From: Xenopus tropicalis
Lineage: Eukaryota > Chordata > Amphibia > Anura > Pipidae
DNA length: 64,000 nucleotides
NCBI RefSeq assembly: GCF_000004195.4
Contig: NC_030681.2
Span: forward strand, 89,535,681-89,599,680
Direction of reading: 5' to 3'
Under the pieces are notes generated by a model. The model saw only the letters and a list, made by a program, of their open reading frames with translations. It made no database searches and had not been told where the DNA came from. Positions within the stretch are counted from its first letter, which is position 1. Each line of letters starts with the position of its first letter. Of the stretch, positions 29,890 through 40,621 are shown piece by piece. A program made the position numbers and the translations under genes.

Positions 29890-30770
29890 TTGATAACATT
29901 TCCGAACTATTGATAACATTTCCGAAAATTCTCTCAAAGCTTCCACTTTGCAGCATCTTATCTCCCAGGTATCATTAGGTAGCAAGATAAAACACCCTGA
30001 ATTTGAACGCCAGGGGTCCACTGAACAGTATGATGCCCAATATGTTTAGATTGACCTAAGTATATGGCATGTAGGGGCCCCAATGTGAACATACCCCATA
30101 TGATCTATAATTTCTGTCATTTCAAATTCTGCAAAATCAACACATTTACATAATTTTATGTGGGATAAAATTAGTAAAAAGTACACTCACCCCAGAAAGT
30201 CATATATTTTTGGAAAGTACACATTCCCCGAAATCTAAAATGGGTACCCATGTCTTTCTACTCCAAAGTACCAAGCTGCAAAGGTTTCCTAAGTTGCCGA
30301 TTTTATGACATTTCCAAAAATCACCTCAAAACTTCCAATATGCAGCATCTTATTTTCTATAGGTCATTGGGTACCAAGATAAAACACCCTAAATATGAAC
30401 CCCAGAGGTCTACTGAACAGTTTGCTGCCCACTGTACATAGGTTTATCAAAGCACATGGCACTTAGAGACCCCAAAATATACCTTGTGCACACTAATTTC
30501 ATGGCTTACCTTTACCTAATTCATAACCACATGGCAGTTTTATGTGGGATAGAAACTGCAGAAATGGAGGGTAACCCCTGAAAACCATGGAAAGAATGGT
30601 TTTTATAACATTTCTGAAAATTGTCACAAAGCTTGCATTTTGCCCCATTATGTACCCCACATTTCATAACGTACCAACGTAAAACACCCTAATTATGAAC
30701 TCCAGGGGTCTACTGGACAGTTTGATGCCCAATATGCATAGATTTACCAAACTATGTGGGGTACAGAGGA
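29890..30770. repeat. Tandem satellite-like repeat, ~300-390-base unit
   Basis: The phrase 'aagataaaacaccct' with 'gaaccccagaggtctactga' and 'cattttccgaaaa' recurs at about 29991, 30381 and 30681, always with the same following order (tctactgaacag, gatgcccaatatgcatag). The units are diverged. Function unknown. Confidence 0.65.
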
Positions 30771-31269
30771 AGCCAAATTGAAATAAAGCAGACAAAATGT
30801 CCATGTGCAAGACAAGTAACAAAGAACAATATTAAATGCAATAAAATCGCTAAATTCCAAAAAAAAATAAATAAAATCAATGGGTTTTTTTTCCTAGTGA
30901 TATCTGCAGTCAGAATCACAGTTTGAATATTCTGGTTTGGGCAAATTAGTTTTACAGACAAAGTCAAGCGAACAACAACTATGCATAACTGAAAATGCAA
31001 TAAAATGACTAAAAATGCATCAAAATCACAGAAAATGTAATAAAAACACCACAATAATACACAAAATGTATTGCACAGTGCGGTTAGCGAGTACGATATC
31101 CACAATGGCAATAAAACATTTTTTTCAGGCAAGATTAAAAACGATGCTATAAAAAAAAAAAATTTAAATTACATAAGTGCGTGTGTACACTAGGCAAAAT
31201 GTGTGCATGTGTGTGAGTGCTGTAAGTGCTGTGAATGTGTGAAACCCCCCAACCCCCAAAAGGGGAGTA
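30771..31269. other. Non-coding, A-rich repeat-like stretch
   Basis: Short diverged phrases such as 'gaaaatgcaataaaa' recur near 30838, 30990 and 31035. Otherwise no element boundaries can be placed. Confidence 0.4.
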
Positions 31270-31462
31270 TAAGGAATATATTTATCATGCTGTGTAAAAA
31301 GTGGAGTAAAGCATTACTGGTGATCTTACCCAGAGCAACCAATCAGCAATTAGATTTAAACAGTTAGAAAATCAAATCAAAGCATCTGATTGGCTGTTAT
31401 ATACAACATCACCGGTGATGTTTTACTCCACTTTTTACACAACATGATAAATATACCCCTAA
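31270..31462. mobile_element. MITE with ~40-base inverted repeats
   Basis: Left 'atatttatcatgctgtgtaa' followed by 'aaagtggagtaaa' is mirrored by 'tttactccactttttacaca' and 'acatgataaatatacccct' on the right. A second internal inverted pair ('accggtgatgtt') is near 31411. Non-coding. Confidence 0.7.
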
Positions 31463-32964
31463 GTGTGTAATATGTGTGTGTGTGTGTATGTGGCATTTAC
31501 CTGGGGTCAAGAAGCTGCAGATCGCAGGAGGGAGACAGGAGACGCAGGCACAGCAGCTGCAGTGAAGGACGATTGAGTAGGTGGCACAGGAAGAGGGGGA
31601 GCGGAGGAAGGGAGGGAGAGAGCAGAAAAAGTCTGGCACGTAGATGGCAGATAATTCCTCATTTCTCAGTTGAAAGTAAGATTGGTGAAACATATTCATC
31701 ATTCAGTCTAGTTGTATCAGGCTTACTGTTGCACGCGTTTGTATTATATTACATGATTTATATCATGACCTGGTTGAATAAAAAACTTCCACTGTATAGT
31801 GCTTTGTAGCTTGTTGTACTACAATAGTAACTCTACTAAACACTCTGAAACAGTAAGCTACAATAAAAAAATGTGTACAATATATTAATTGAGAGAGTCA
31901 TTAACTTACCCATTTATTTTAGAAAGTCCAGGTATAGTGTATCACTTTCTAACACTGTTTTTTTTTTTTTTCTCCAGTGTTGCATCATGACATGACTGTT
32001 TGAATGTTAAACCAATACTTGCTATCACCAGCCATTCCTATATCATTGGAGTATTCTTGGGAAGAAGTTTTACGTTTTATGTTAGCAAATTTACTACATG
32101 TATATTTGTTTCTTATGTTCCAAAACAATGCTATTGCCATTCAGCATGAATCCATTTGAACAATTCATTTAGTTATTTCTTTTTGGATTTCAAACTGCAG
32201 TACAGAACAGATATCAACAGATTTCACAATTGCTCAGTGTAAACCATAATAACTTAGGTAGGGTCAAATCTTTTTTGTCACACTTGTAAATATGTTTTGA
32301 AGCCTTTGGGGCTGTGGCACGCACCCTGTTTTATTGCTGCTACTTGTGGCAATGATAACATCTGCTACTGTTCCCAGACTGCTTTCCATTTGACTTTGGG
32401 TTGGCTGGCGCTCTATGCTAACTTTTGGAAACCATCTGTTCTTATTTATGTGAATAACAGTGGTGTTCTGATTGCTGCCATAAGTAGTAAGTATAAGTGA
32501 TCAGATTGCAGAGTTTGTCATCAGTTTCGGTGCTTTCAAAATAATCCTATATATTAATGAGGTGTAGGATGTGTCATTGCCATTTAACTGATAAAACTTG
32601 CTGCAGTTGATGGTGGTAAAAATGCCAGATGCATTGTTTTTGAGTATCAAAAACTTAGACATGAAGATTTATTCTTAGTAAAGCCTTACATAAAAAGTTG
32701 TTAGCCCCACTTGGTTTCACTTCAACGCACCGTTACAATAGTGCTGAAGTTTCCAAGTGAAATTGACTGCAGTTTAATGTGGTATCACTCAGCTCTTATT
32801 TGCAATATTGTTTCTTTCTGTAATTGACATCCTGCTGTGAAGAGTAATGTTACAGTGATTTTATCTGTAAGAGAGTCAGAATTGTTCTTGAACGTTGCTT
32901 ATTAAAAGCTGTGTATCAGAAGTTGCTTACAAAGTGTCTTTTTGGGGGAAATGTTAGATATTGT
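31463..32964. other. Intergenic stretch, no supported gene
   Basis: Starts with a short GT run and a purine-rich GA segment (31505-31640). I see no exon with family resemblance and no clear transposon boundary. Confidence 0.4.
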
Positions 32965-33136
32965 ATAGTAACATAGTAAGTTGGGTTGAAAAAAGACATA
33001 CGTCCATCACGTTCAACCATAATGCCTATATATAACCTGCCTAACTACTAGTTGAACCAGAGGAAGACAAAAAACCCCATCTGAAGCCTCTCTAATTTGC
33101 TGACTCCAAGATGGCAATCGGACCAGTCCCTGGATC

Positions 33137-33467
33137 AACTTGTACTAAGAGCTATCTCCCATAACCCTGTATTCCCTTCACTTGTACTGAGAGCTATCTC
33201 CCATAACCCTGTATTCCCTCACTTGTACTGAGAGCTATCTCCCATACCCCAGTATTCCCTCACTTGTACTGAGAGCTATCCCCCCTACCCCTGTATTCCC
33301 TCACTTGTACTGAGAGCTATCTCCCATAACCCTGTATTCCCTCACTTGTACTGAGAGCTATCTCCCACAACCCTGTATTCCCTCACTTGTACTGAGAGCT
33401 ATCCCCCCTACCCCTGTATTCCCTCACTTGTACTGAGAGCTATCTCCCATAACCCTGTATTCCCTCA
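33137..33467. repeat. 41-base tandem repeat in LINE 3' end
   Basis: About eight head-to-tail copies of a 41-base unit (cacttgtactgagagctatc then tcccataaccctgtattccct) with few differences, such as 'cccctaccc' replacing 'cccataacc' in two or three copies. The array starts inside the LINE coding end. Confidence 0.92.
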
Positions 33468-34960
33468 CTTGCTAAGAATCCATCCAGCCCCTTCTTAAAG
33501 CTATATAATGTATCAGCCAGTACGACTGATTCGGGGAGGGAATTCCACAACTTCACAGCTCTCACAGTAAAAAATCCTTTCCAAATATTTAAACGGAACC
33601 TCCCTTCTTCTAAACGGAGTGGGTGCCCTCGTGTTCGTTGGAAGGACCTACTGATAAATAAAACATTAGAGAGGTTATTATATGATCCCCTTATATATTT
33701 ATACATAGTTATCATGTCACCCCTTAAGCGCCTCTTCTCCAGCGTAAACAGACCCAACTTGGCCAGTCTTTCTTCATAACTGAGACTTTCCATACCCTTA
33801 ACCAGCTTAGTTGCCCTTCTCTGGACCCTCTCTAACTCAATCATGTCCCGTTTGAGCACTGGAGACCACAACTGAAAAGCATATTCTAGATGGGGCCTTA
33901 CCAGTGCTCTGTAAAGGGGAAGAATAACCCCCTCCTCCCGTGAATCTTTACCCCTTTTAATACAGCTCAAAACCTTGTTTGCCCTTGCAGCTGCTGCCTG
34001 GCATTGCTTGCTACAGCCAAGTTTATTATCTACAAGGACTCCAAGGTCCTTCTCCATTATGGATTTGCCTAGTGCAGTCCCATTAAGGGTGTAAGTGGCT
34101 TGCATATTTTTACATCCCAGGTGCATGACCTTACATTTATCCACATTAAATCTCATCTGCCACTTAGCCGCCCAGATTGCCAGTTGGCCAAGATCCTGCT
34201 GCAAGGATGCCACATCCTGGATAGAATTGACTGGTCTTGTATCATCTGCAAACACTGATACATTACTTATAATACCCTCCCCTAAGTCATTTATGAACAA
34301 ATTAAACAAAAGTGGACCCAGTACAGAACCCTGAGGGACCCCACTGAGAACCTTACTCCAAGTAGAGAATGTACCATTAACAACAACCCTCTGTACCCGA
34401 TCCTGTAGCCAGTTTTCCATCCATGTGCAAACGACTTCACTAAGACCAATAGACCTTAGTTTAGAAAGCAGTCATTTTTGGGGAACGGTATCAAATGCTT
34501 TGGCAAAATCCAAATAGATTATATCTACTGCATCCCCACTGTCCAGCTTCTTACTTACCTCATCATAAAAAGCAATTAAATTGGTCTGACATGACCTGTC
34601 CTTCATAAAGCCATGCTGATTACTGCTCATAATGTCATTCTCCACTACATAATTTTGTATGTGATCCCTTAACAAGCTTTCAAATAACTTGCCCACCACG
34701 GATGTCAAATTTACAGGCCTATAATTGGCAGGCTGAGATCTTACTCCCTTTTTAAATATAGGAATGACATTCGCCTTCTTCCAATCCGTAGGTACCATAC
34801 CTGATGAAAGCGAGTCTGAGAATATCAGAAACAAGGGCCACTGTAATTCTGACCCTACCCGAGGGTGTATTCCATCTGGCCCAGGTGCCTTGATTACATT
34901 TATCTTGTGTAACCCTTTAAGCACCATATCCTGTGCCAACCACTGTGTAGTTGGAGGCAA
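33440..34960 (-). pseudogene. LINE reverse transcriptase, one in-frame stop
   Basis: RT blocks in order: KAPGPDGIHPRVGSELQ, DWKKANVIPIFKKG, NYRPVNLTSVVGK, QHGFMKDRSC, IYLDFAKAFDTVP, then GVPQGSVLGPLLFNLFINDL and the catalytic VSVFADDTRPVN (FADD). The connection region follows: CKVMHLGCKN, EKDLGVLVDNKLG, LYRALVRPHLEYAFQLWSP, LEKRRLRGDMITMYKYI, AVKLWNSLPESVV. Both halves are in one frame, separated only by a TGA just after FDTVPQK at about 34472. Upstream of 34960 the frame is shifted. The C-terminal residues GIQGYGR and the stop are encoded by the first unit of the 41-base repeat. Confidence 0.88.
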
Positions 34961-35694
34961 CAGTGCAGCTATTGGGTGGGACTTGGCACTCTGGCTCCTC
35001 TACTGTATACACAGAAGAAAAGAACTGGTTAAGCACATCTGCCTTTTTTGTATCCGCTGTAACCGTATTGTTATTATAACTCAATGGGGCAACACCCTCA
35101 ACCTGCATCTTTTTACTATTAATATACTTAAAAAACTATTTGGGGTTAGTCTTGGCCTCTGCCGCAATGCGCTCCTCATTTTCCATCTTTGCCTTCCGGA
35201 TTGCTGTTTTACAACACTTGTTATAGTGTTTATATTCATTAAACACAGCTACTGTCCCCTCCGACTTATATTTCTTAAAAGCTTTCCTTTTTTTCCCTAT
35301 TAACTTCTTTACCTCAGAGTTAAGCCACATAGGGTGATTCTTAACACTTTTACTTTTTCTATTATTTCTATTATTTATATTTTTCTGAAATGTTTCAAAA
35401 TGTAAATTGGCCACTTTTATCAAAATCTTCTGTATTTGTGCCTGAAACAACTGGAAAGTAGATTTTATTCTTGGGTAAATGGTAATTCTCGTCATTTTTG
35501 TCCATGTTATACAAATAGTTATGTCTCCTTCCATTCTCTGAAAAAGCAGCAGTCGTGTCTTAATTTATGGCAGAGAAGCTGCAACAAAGCCATCTGTCAG
35601 GATTCTTTAGTTCATCTCACTATAGCTTTTTAAGTCACCATGTAAGACCCTTTTTAATGCAGCCTGCTATGGGCAGGAGAAAGTTACACATTGC

Positions 35695-35905
35695 TTAAAG
35701 GAGAAGGAAAGGCAAAGTCACTTGGGGTGCCAAAATGTTAGGCGCCCCCAAGTGACTTAAATCAATTATCTTCTACCCCGGGCTGGTGCCCCTGTTAGGA
35801 GAGAACAGCACTAGCCTGGGGTAGCAGCGAGCGCTTCCTCCTTCCGTCTTTGGTCGCCTAACATTTTGGCACCCCCAAGTGACTTAGCCTTTCCTTCTCC
35901 TTTAA
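35695..35905. mobile_element. MITE with TTAA ends, 211 bases
   Basis: TTAA at both ends, followed by inverted repeats 'aggagaaggaaaggc' / 'gcctttccttctcct' and 'tgccaaaatgttaggcg' / 'cgcctaacattttggca', about 50 bases in total. Related at the very ends to the elements at 28348 and 40145 but with a different interior. Confidence 0.8.
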
Positions 35906-36199
35906 CAATCACTACATCCAAGCAACAGGGACTCCAGTAACCCTGTGCCTGTTAGTGCAGCTAGACGCGGGAGGGTATAGAAGGGGATCTATTTGTCTCC
36001 GCTTGCCTACAAAACCCAGGCGGAGAGAAGTGGACCCTATGCAGTATGTGGCTTTGCCCTTATATTTCAACCAGGCCTACAGGTTGCACTGTACCTTGTT
36101 GATATCGTCAGTCTCAGTATGGCCAGTGTTCAGTGCTGGACTGTGTCTTGCTAGTGAAATATGTTGCTGGTAAATATAAGCACTTTATGGATATGCTGT

Positions 36200-36690
36200 A
36201 AATTATCACACGGTATGAAAAAGTGGGTGGAGCCACCAACAGCCAATCAGACTTATTTAATCTTTTTGGTTTAAATTTAAAATGCTGCCTGAGCCCCCAA
36301 ACTTTGCTAAGTTGGTCACTGGGGGACTGCAGGAAAAGTGGGTTGGACCACTAACTATTGGTTTAAATGTAAACTGCTGCTGTTCTTTAACTATTAATCC
36401 TACTGTACCTAAACTTTGCAGAGTTTGTCACTGGGTAAATGCAGTTCCAGGTTAGAAAAAGTGGGCAGAGCCACCAACCACCAATCCGATGTCACTCGTT
36501 GACTTTCAGTGGGGAAATGTAAATTGCTACCATTCAGACACTATTAAAACCAGGGTCCCCAAACTTTGCACACTGGTTTTTACTATATAACTGTGGTCCA
36601 AGGTTAGAAACAGTGGGCGGAGCCATCAACATATCCGATTTCATTCAGTGACCTCACGTTTTTCAAACCAATATGAAGTTTGTGCTCAAA
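36200..36690. repeat. Diverged tandem repeat, block 2
   Basis: Same unit as at 28860-29440: 'aaaaagtgggcagagccacc', 'cccaaactttgcacactgg', 'cattcagacactattaaaac' appear in the same order. Confidence 0.65.
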
Positions 36691-37099
36691 CTTCCCTTTC
36701 TATTATTTTTATTAGAACAATGATCCTTTACAATTGTTATAAGTTGCTACCAAATACCAAGTTTAGCGTGTGGAATACCAATCTCAATCTTGTTTTTAGT
36801 TGTCATTTAATGTTTCCTTATAGACCAAAGTCTAAAATTCAAGTGTGCAAGAAGCCACTTGCTTTGATGGCTTACCTTTGTGTAAGATTTGAATGGTATC
36901 AGTATTGAGATCAACTGGCCTCCTGCATGGTTCACACCTCAGATTCAGGCTGTAATTTCCCTGCATTGTTTAAACATATAATCCCCTGTACTGTTCACAC
37001 CTTTTAATCTATCATTGTTCGCACCTCAGGCTCAGACTGTAATCATTCACATTGTTCACCTCTTCACACCTCAGACTGTAAGAACAGTGCCAGCAATTG

Positions 37100-37275
37100 T
37101 GTCACTGTATGTACTGTGTATGGCACACACAGACAACATAGGGCAGACAGAGCATGGCACATGTAGGTGGGGTAGGGCAGGCAGAGTATGGCACACACAG
37201 GCAGCATAGGGCAGGCAGAGTAGTGCCTGTTTGTGTGTGCCATACTCTGTCTGCCCTATGCTGCCTGTGGGAGGT
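37100..37275. repeat. Imperfect direct and inverted repeat cluster
   Basis: 'ggcacacacaggcagcatag' and 'ggcaggcagagta' repeat directly near 37115-37220. They then recur inverted at 37235-37270 ('tgtgtgtgccatactctg', 'tgccctatgctgcctgtg'), giving a potential hairpin. Confidence 0.6.
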
Positions 37276-37792
37276 GAACCTGGCAGGGGTTTGTTAGCCA
37301 TGGGAGTTTGGAAATAGCCATTAAATGGTCCCTAAGGTGTGTAATTATGTGCTGGGGGGTGCTGTGCTATCCACAGGGGAGGAGGAGGCATAAGGATTTA
37401 AGGATGTGTCTTAATATGACAATATGATTCTTTCACATGTGAATGATGGTTGATATCCCCACAGTGAGCGCTAAGCATTTGGGGTTTTGCTGCGCTACCA
37501 CTATTATTGTGGACATGGTCTTGTGATAACATTGGTGTGGTTTAACAAAGGGGAGTGGTCAAAACTGGCTTCCATTAGCAGCCCTCCACAGCCCCCTCGA
37601 CACCACAGAAGTTGGGCCGCACTACCCTACGCAACTAGAGCTAATTGCAAGTAGATGAAGAACAAGGTAAGATGTCTGCTTATTTTTTTTAGTTGTCATT
37701 TAATGTTACCTAATAGTCTGAAATGCAAGAGTTGATTTCTGTTTTGGAATTTTCACCATGAATTGTGCAAGAAGCCATTTTCAAAAGCCATG

Positions 37793-37850
37793 TGGGCTAG
37801 CTGGGACGTGAACCCGGGTCTCAAGAAAGATACTCCAACACTATTAGTGC
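37793..37850 (-). pseudogene. Decayed tRNA-like copy in the preceding unit
   Basis: Occupies the same place in the preceding tandem unit as the tRNA-Gly-like gene. The T-arm part (CCCGGGTTCACGTCCCAGC on the - strand) and the 3' acceptor GCTAGCCCA are recognisable. The anticodon and D arms are scrambled and shortened. Confidence 0.5.
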
Positions 37851-38189
37851 TGACTGCATGTTCCAATTTGCAGGGGTTTCCAGAAAACTGCACATTTGGA
37901 TGCTACATGAGCACATACTCTAATATGTAATATTGGAACTGCTTAATCCTAGCTTTGATGAAGAACAAGGTGAGGTTTCTGCTTTAAATTTGAACAATGA
38001 TCCTTTACAATTGTTATAACGTTTTACCAAACACCAAGTTTAGCGTGTGGAATACCAACCTCAAAGTTTTCTTTTAGTTGTCATTTAATGTTACCTAATA
38101 GAAATCAACTCTTGATATTCAAGAGTTGATTTCTGTTTCGTACTTTTAACCATGAATTGCGTAAGAAGCCAATTTTTTTAAAATCCTTC

Positions 38190-38259
38190 TGTGCTAGCCG
38201 GGACTCGAACCGGGTTGCAAGATTGGGAATCTTGCATTATAGCCCTACACTACCAACGC
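38190..38259 (-). tRNA. tRNA-Gly(CCC)-like gene, probably decayed
   Basis: On the - strand a 70-base sequence folds as a tRNA. The anticodon stem CAAGA/TCTTG closes a 7-base loop TTCCCAA with anticodon CCC. The D arm is GTGTAGGGCTATAATGC, and the B box GGTTCGAGTCC matches the Pol III consensus. It closely resembles vertebrate tRNA-Gly(CCC) as I remember it, especially from the D arm through the anticodon arm. The acceptor stem (GCGTTGG with CTAGCAC) has wobble pairs and one mismatch. The T stem is also imperfect, about one base short. This suggests a decayed gene rather than a working one. Confidence 0.5.
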
Positions 38260-38560
38260 TAGTTGCATGTATGGATTGCAGTTGTTTCTAAAAAAAAAAG
38301 TGCACGTTTTGAACCTAAATGAGGACATACTCTAATTTAGGATATTTGAACTGCTTCAACGTAGCTTTGATGAAGAACAAGGTGAGGTTTCTGCTTTAAA
38401 TTAGAACAATGACCCTTTACAATTGTTATGACTTTCTACCAAATACCAAGCGTGTGAAATAACATGCTCAAAGTTATTTTTTTTAGTTGTCATTTAATGT
38501 TACCTAACAGACCAAAGTCTACTGTTCAAGAATTGATTTCTATTTCGGAATTTTCACCAA

Positions 38561-39534
38561 AATGCTAAAAAGCTGTCTTTTTTCATAATACATCCCAAAG
38601 TTAGCAAGAGCAGTCCTTTGCTCAACTGAGAAGTAGTGGGTAAATAAACCCTAGGCAATATCAGCCAGAGCAAGGACTCCAATGTGATATGCTTCAGAAG
38701 GTGTGTATCCCTTTGGAAATGGGGCTGATGCCTGTATAAGAAGTTCCTATTGTACCTGCTGGTGTATTGCTTCATACATTATTGTATCAAGGAAATACAT
38801 TATTTGTGATCAAAAACACAAAACCACTTGCATCCTTTTTATTTATAATACAGCACTTAGGTTGTAATTTAACCACATTTGTGGTTCTACTGGTCATCAT
38901 CCAGCATCTTCGACTCATTCCACTAGTCTGTGCCACTGCATTATAAAACTCTTAAAATAAGCAGAATATGTTGTTAAAACATTTGTGCTAATTGTATTGG
39001 CAGCATTCCCTCACCCCCCCCCCCCCACAAAAAAAAATGAAGTTCCACTCATAAATTCTACTTCATTTTGGTTGCTTTATTAGGCTGTATAGAAGAGCCT
39101 GCTTGAAAGGCTGACATCCAATCAGCAGCTAGGAGACCCTGACAGGGAACTGTAGTTTATATTTCCTTGTGAGAAGGCAGAACTGTGATCAAACAATAAA
39201 ACCTTAGGGCCCAGGCTGTCAATTGGTGGGTTTCCGTGTCACAGGTAGCCATGTTGCACCTTATTTAATACACAGCAATACATACTGGCACAGGCACACA
39301 CACATACAAGCAGCATCAATCAGTCTCTTTCCCATACAGGAGCTGATTCAGCCTTTCACACTGAACCAAGACCAGCCTTAAACACTCTCACTGAGTAAGA
39401 CCAGCAGTCTGCTTAAAAATATAGACATTTTAGGAGAGCAGTGAGACACAGGTAGGGGACTTGGTTATGGCTTGGGCTGCTGCTACATAATTCTGCCTGT
39501 CCCGTTACTCCCATACCGATTCCTGTGGAAGAAT
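38561..39534. other. Intergenic stretch, no recognised element
   Basis: No exon or clear transposon end is seen. A C-run followed by an A-run lies near 39017-39040. Confidence 0.4.
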
Positions 39535-39585
39535 AAAAACTTGAACTTGATGGACTCTGGTCTTTTTTCAATCCTATGTAACAAT
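39535..39585 (+). mobile_element. LINE 3' tail fragment
   Basis: 'ttgaacttgatggactctgg' then 'cttttttcaatcctatgtaac' matches the 3' end of the LINE at 32965, in the opposite orientation. Confidence 0.55.
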
Positions 39586-39764
39586 GTATCACATGCCAAG
39601 CCCTCAGGACACTGACAGGAGATAATTTGGCTGCAGCCCTGATCTGTTTATAGTAGGTAAACCGATATGTTTATAGTAAGTAAAATATTTTTTAAAACAT
39701 TTTTTGCTGGAGTACTGTACAATTTAAATAATATTATACTAAACAATATGTATAACACAATATC

Positions 39765-40136
39765 GGACACATTCATCAAATTTTGATTGAGTCCAAATAT
39801 TACAATTATATACAATTTGTGCTTCAAAATCGTATTAGTCACAACGAGTACGAAAGTTTCAGATTCATTACAGCTTTGTTATCGTGCCATTGAGTCCTAT
39901 GGGAGGCTTCCAAAAACATGCACAGAAGGATCAAAGTCAAAGGTTTTCCCGCCGTTTACGATCATTCAGATGCGAAAATTTTGTGACTTCCGGAATGCTG
40001 TTACGATATTATCATGACTACTATGATCTTTTCGTAAGCATTTTCATGAGATTTTCGATCATGAGAAGTTATCGCATTTAATCCGAATTTTTCCTATTTC
40101 ATGATTCAAATTCGTAGTTTGATAAATCTGCCCCTA
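39765..40136. repeat. AT-rich MITE-like repeat
   Basis: Begins near 'acattcatcaaattttgatt' and ends 'ttgataaatctgcccctat', with imperfect inversion. Similar ends ('aaatctgcccc') occur at 51840-51858 and near 6300. Weakly supported. Confidence 0.35.
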
Positions 40137-40144
40137 TGTCTTGT

Positions 40145-40621
40145 TTAAAGGAGAAGAAAAGTAATTTCGGCATTTTACTGCCAATATATTTGCCACATTA
40201 GTGCCACCTACAACACTATATTTATTCTGCAGAGAACTTCATCATACCTGACTAAAGAGCCCTAGAAGCTTTCTCTGATTGCAGCTGCAATTTTAGCTTG
40301 GTGTTCATAGCTTCCTATTTGCTATGTAGCTGTTACAGCTTAGATCACACATTCCTAGTGAGTGAGTTTTATGAATTCTTAAGGGAGGGGGGAGCAGGAG
40401 AGGAGAGAGCTGTACGGACTCTGGCCCTGGGAATGAAGGTTTTTTTCTGAGAGAGGAAGTCAGATACCTTAAGAACATGTTTACAAAAAAAAGGAGACAA
40501 GAAATCCTGTGTTTCTTTTAATAGACAACTCAGTGCAGCATTACTTTAAGTGCTTATGACTGTATTTACATAGACCATTCTGATAAAGCTTACTTGGTTT
40601 TTACCTTTCCTTCTCCTTTAA
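40145..40621. mobile_element. MITE with TTAA ends (piggyBac-like), copy 2
   Basis: TTAA at 40145 and 40618 with inverted ends 'aggagaagaaaagta' / 'tacctttccttctcct'. The interior is homologous to 28348-28757 and longer by about 70 bases. Confidence 0.75.

Larger units (their letters stand above)
32965..35540 (-). mobile_element. 5'-truncated CR1/Rex1-like LINE
   Basis: On the - strand: a pre-RT segment (from about 35534, MWLNSEVKKLIGKKRKAF), the RT domain (34960-33440), a 41-base tandem repeat (33467-33137), then a 3' tail ending 'ttcaacccaacttactatgt' near 32970. The endonuclease domain expected at the N terminus is absent, so the copy is 5'-truncated. Tails of the same family are at 6641-6745, 39535-39585 and probably 40855-40960, and an RT scrap is at 63640-63730. 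The exact clade (CR1, Rex1 or L2) is not settled. Confidence 0.85.
37654..38560. repeat. Tandem 0.3-0.4 kb units carrying tRNA-like sequence
   Basis: The phrase 'gatgaagaacaaggt' opens units at 37654, 37957 and 38369. Each unit then has 'tagttgtcatttaatgttac', 'gagttgatttctgttt' and 'gcaagaagcc' (partly missing in the last). The first two contain a tRNA-like block in the same place (37793-37850 and 38190-38259). Unit lengths are 303 and 412 bases; the difference is mainly a ~100-base block ('acaatgatcctttacaattg' onward) missing from the first. A related fragment lies at 36695-36860. Confidence 0.75.

Noticed and set aside
32297..32500. 67-codon frame with Cys and Trp
   Set aside because: Checked as a possible exon; no splice borders in phase and no recognised domain.
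34764..35303. 179-codon frame on the + strand
   Set aside because: It is antisense to the LINE coding region and its translation has no family features.
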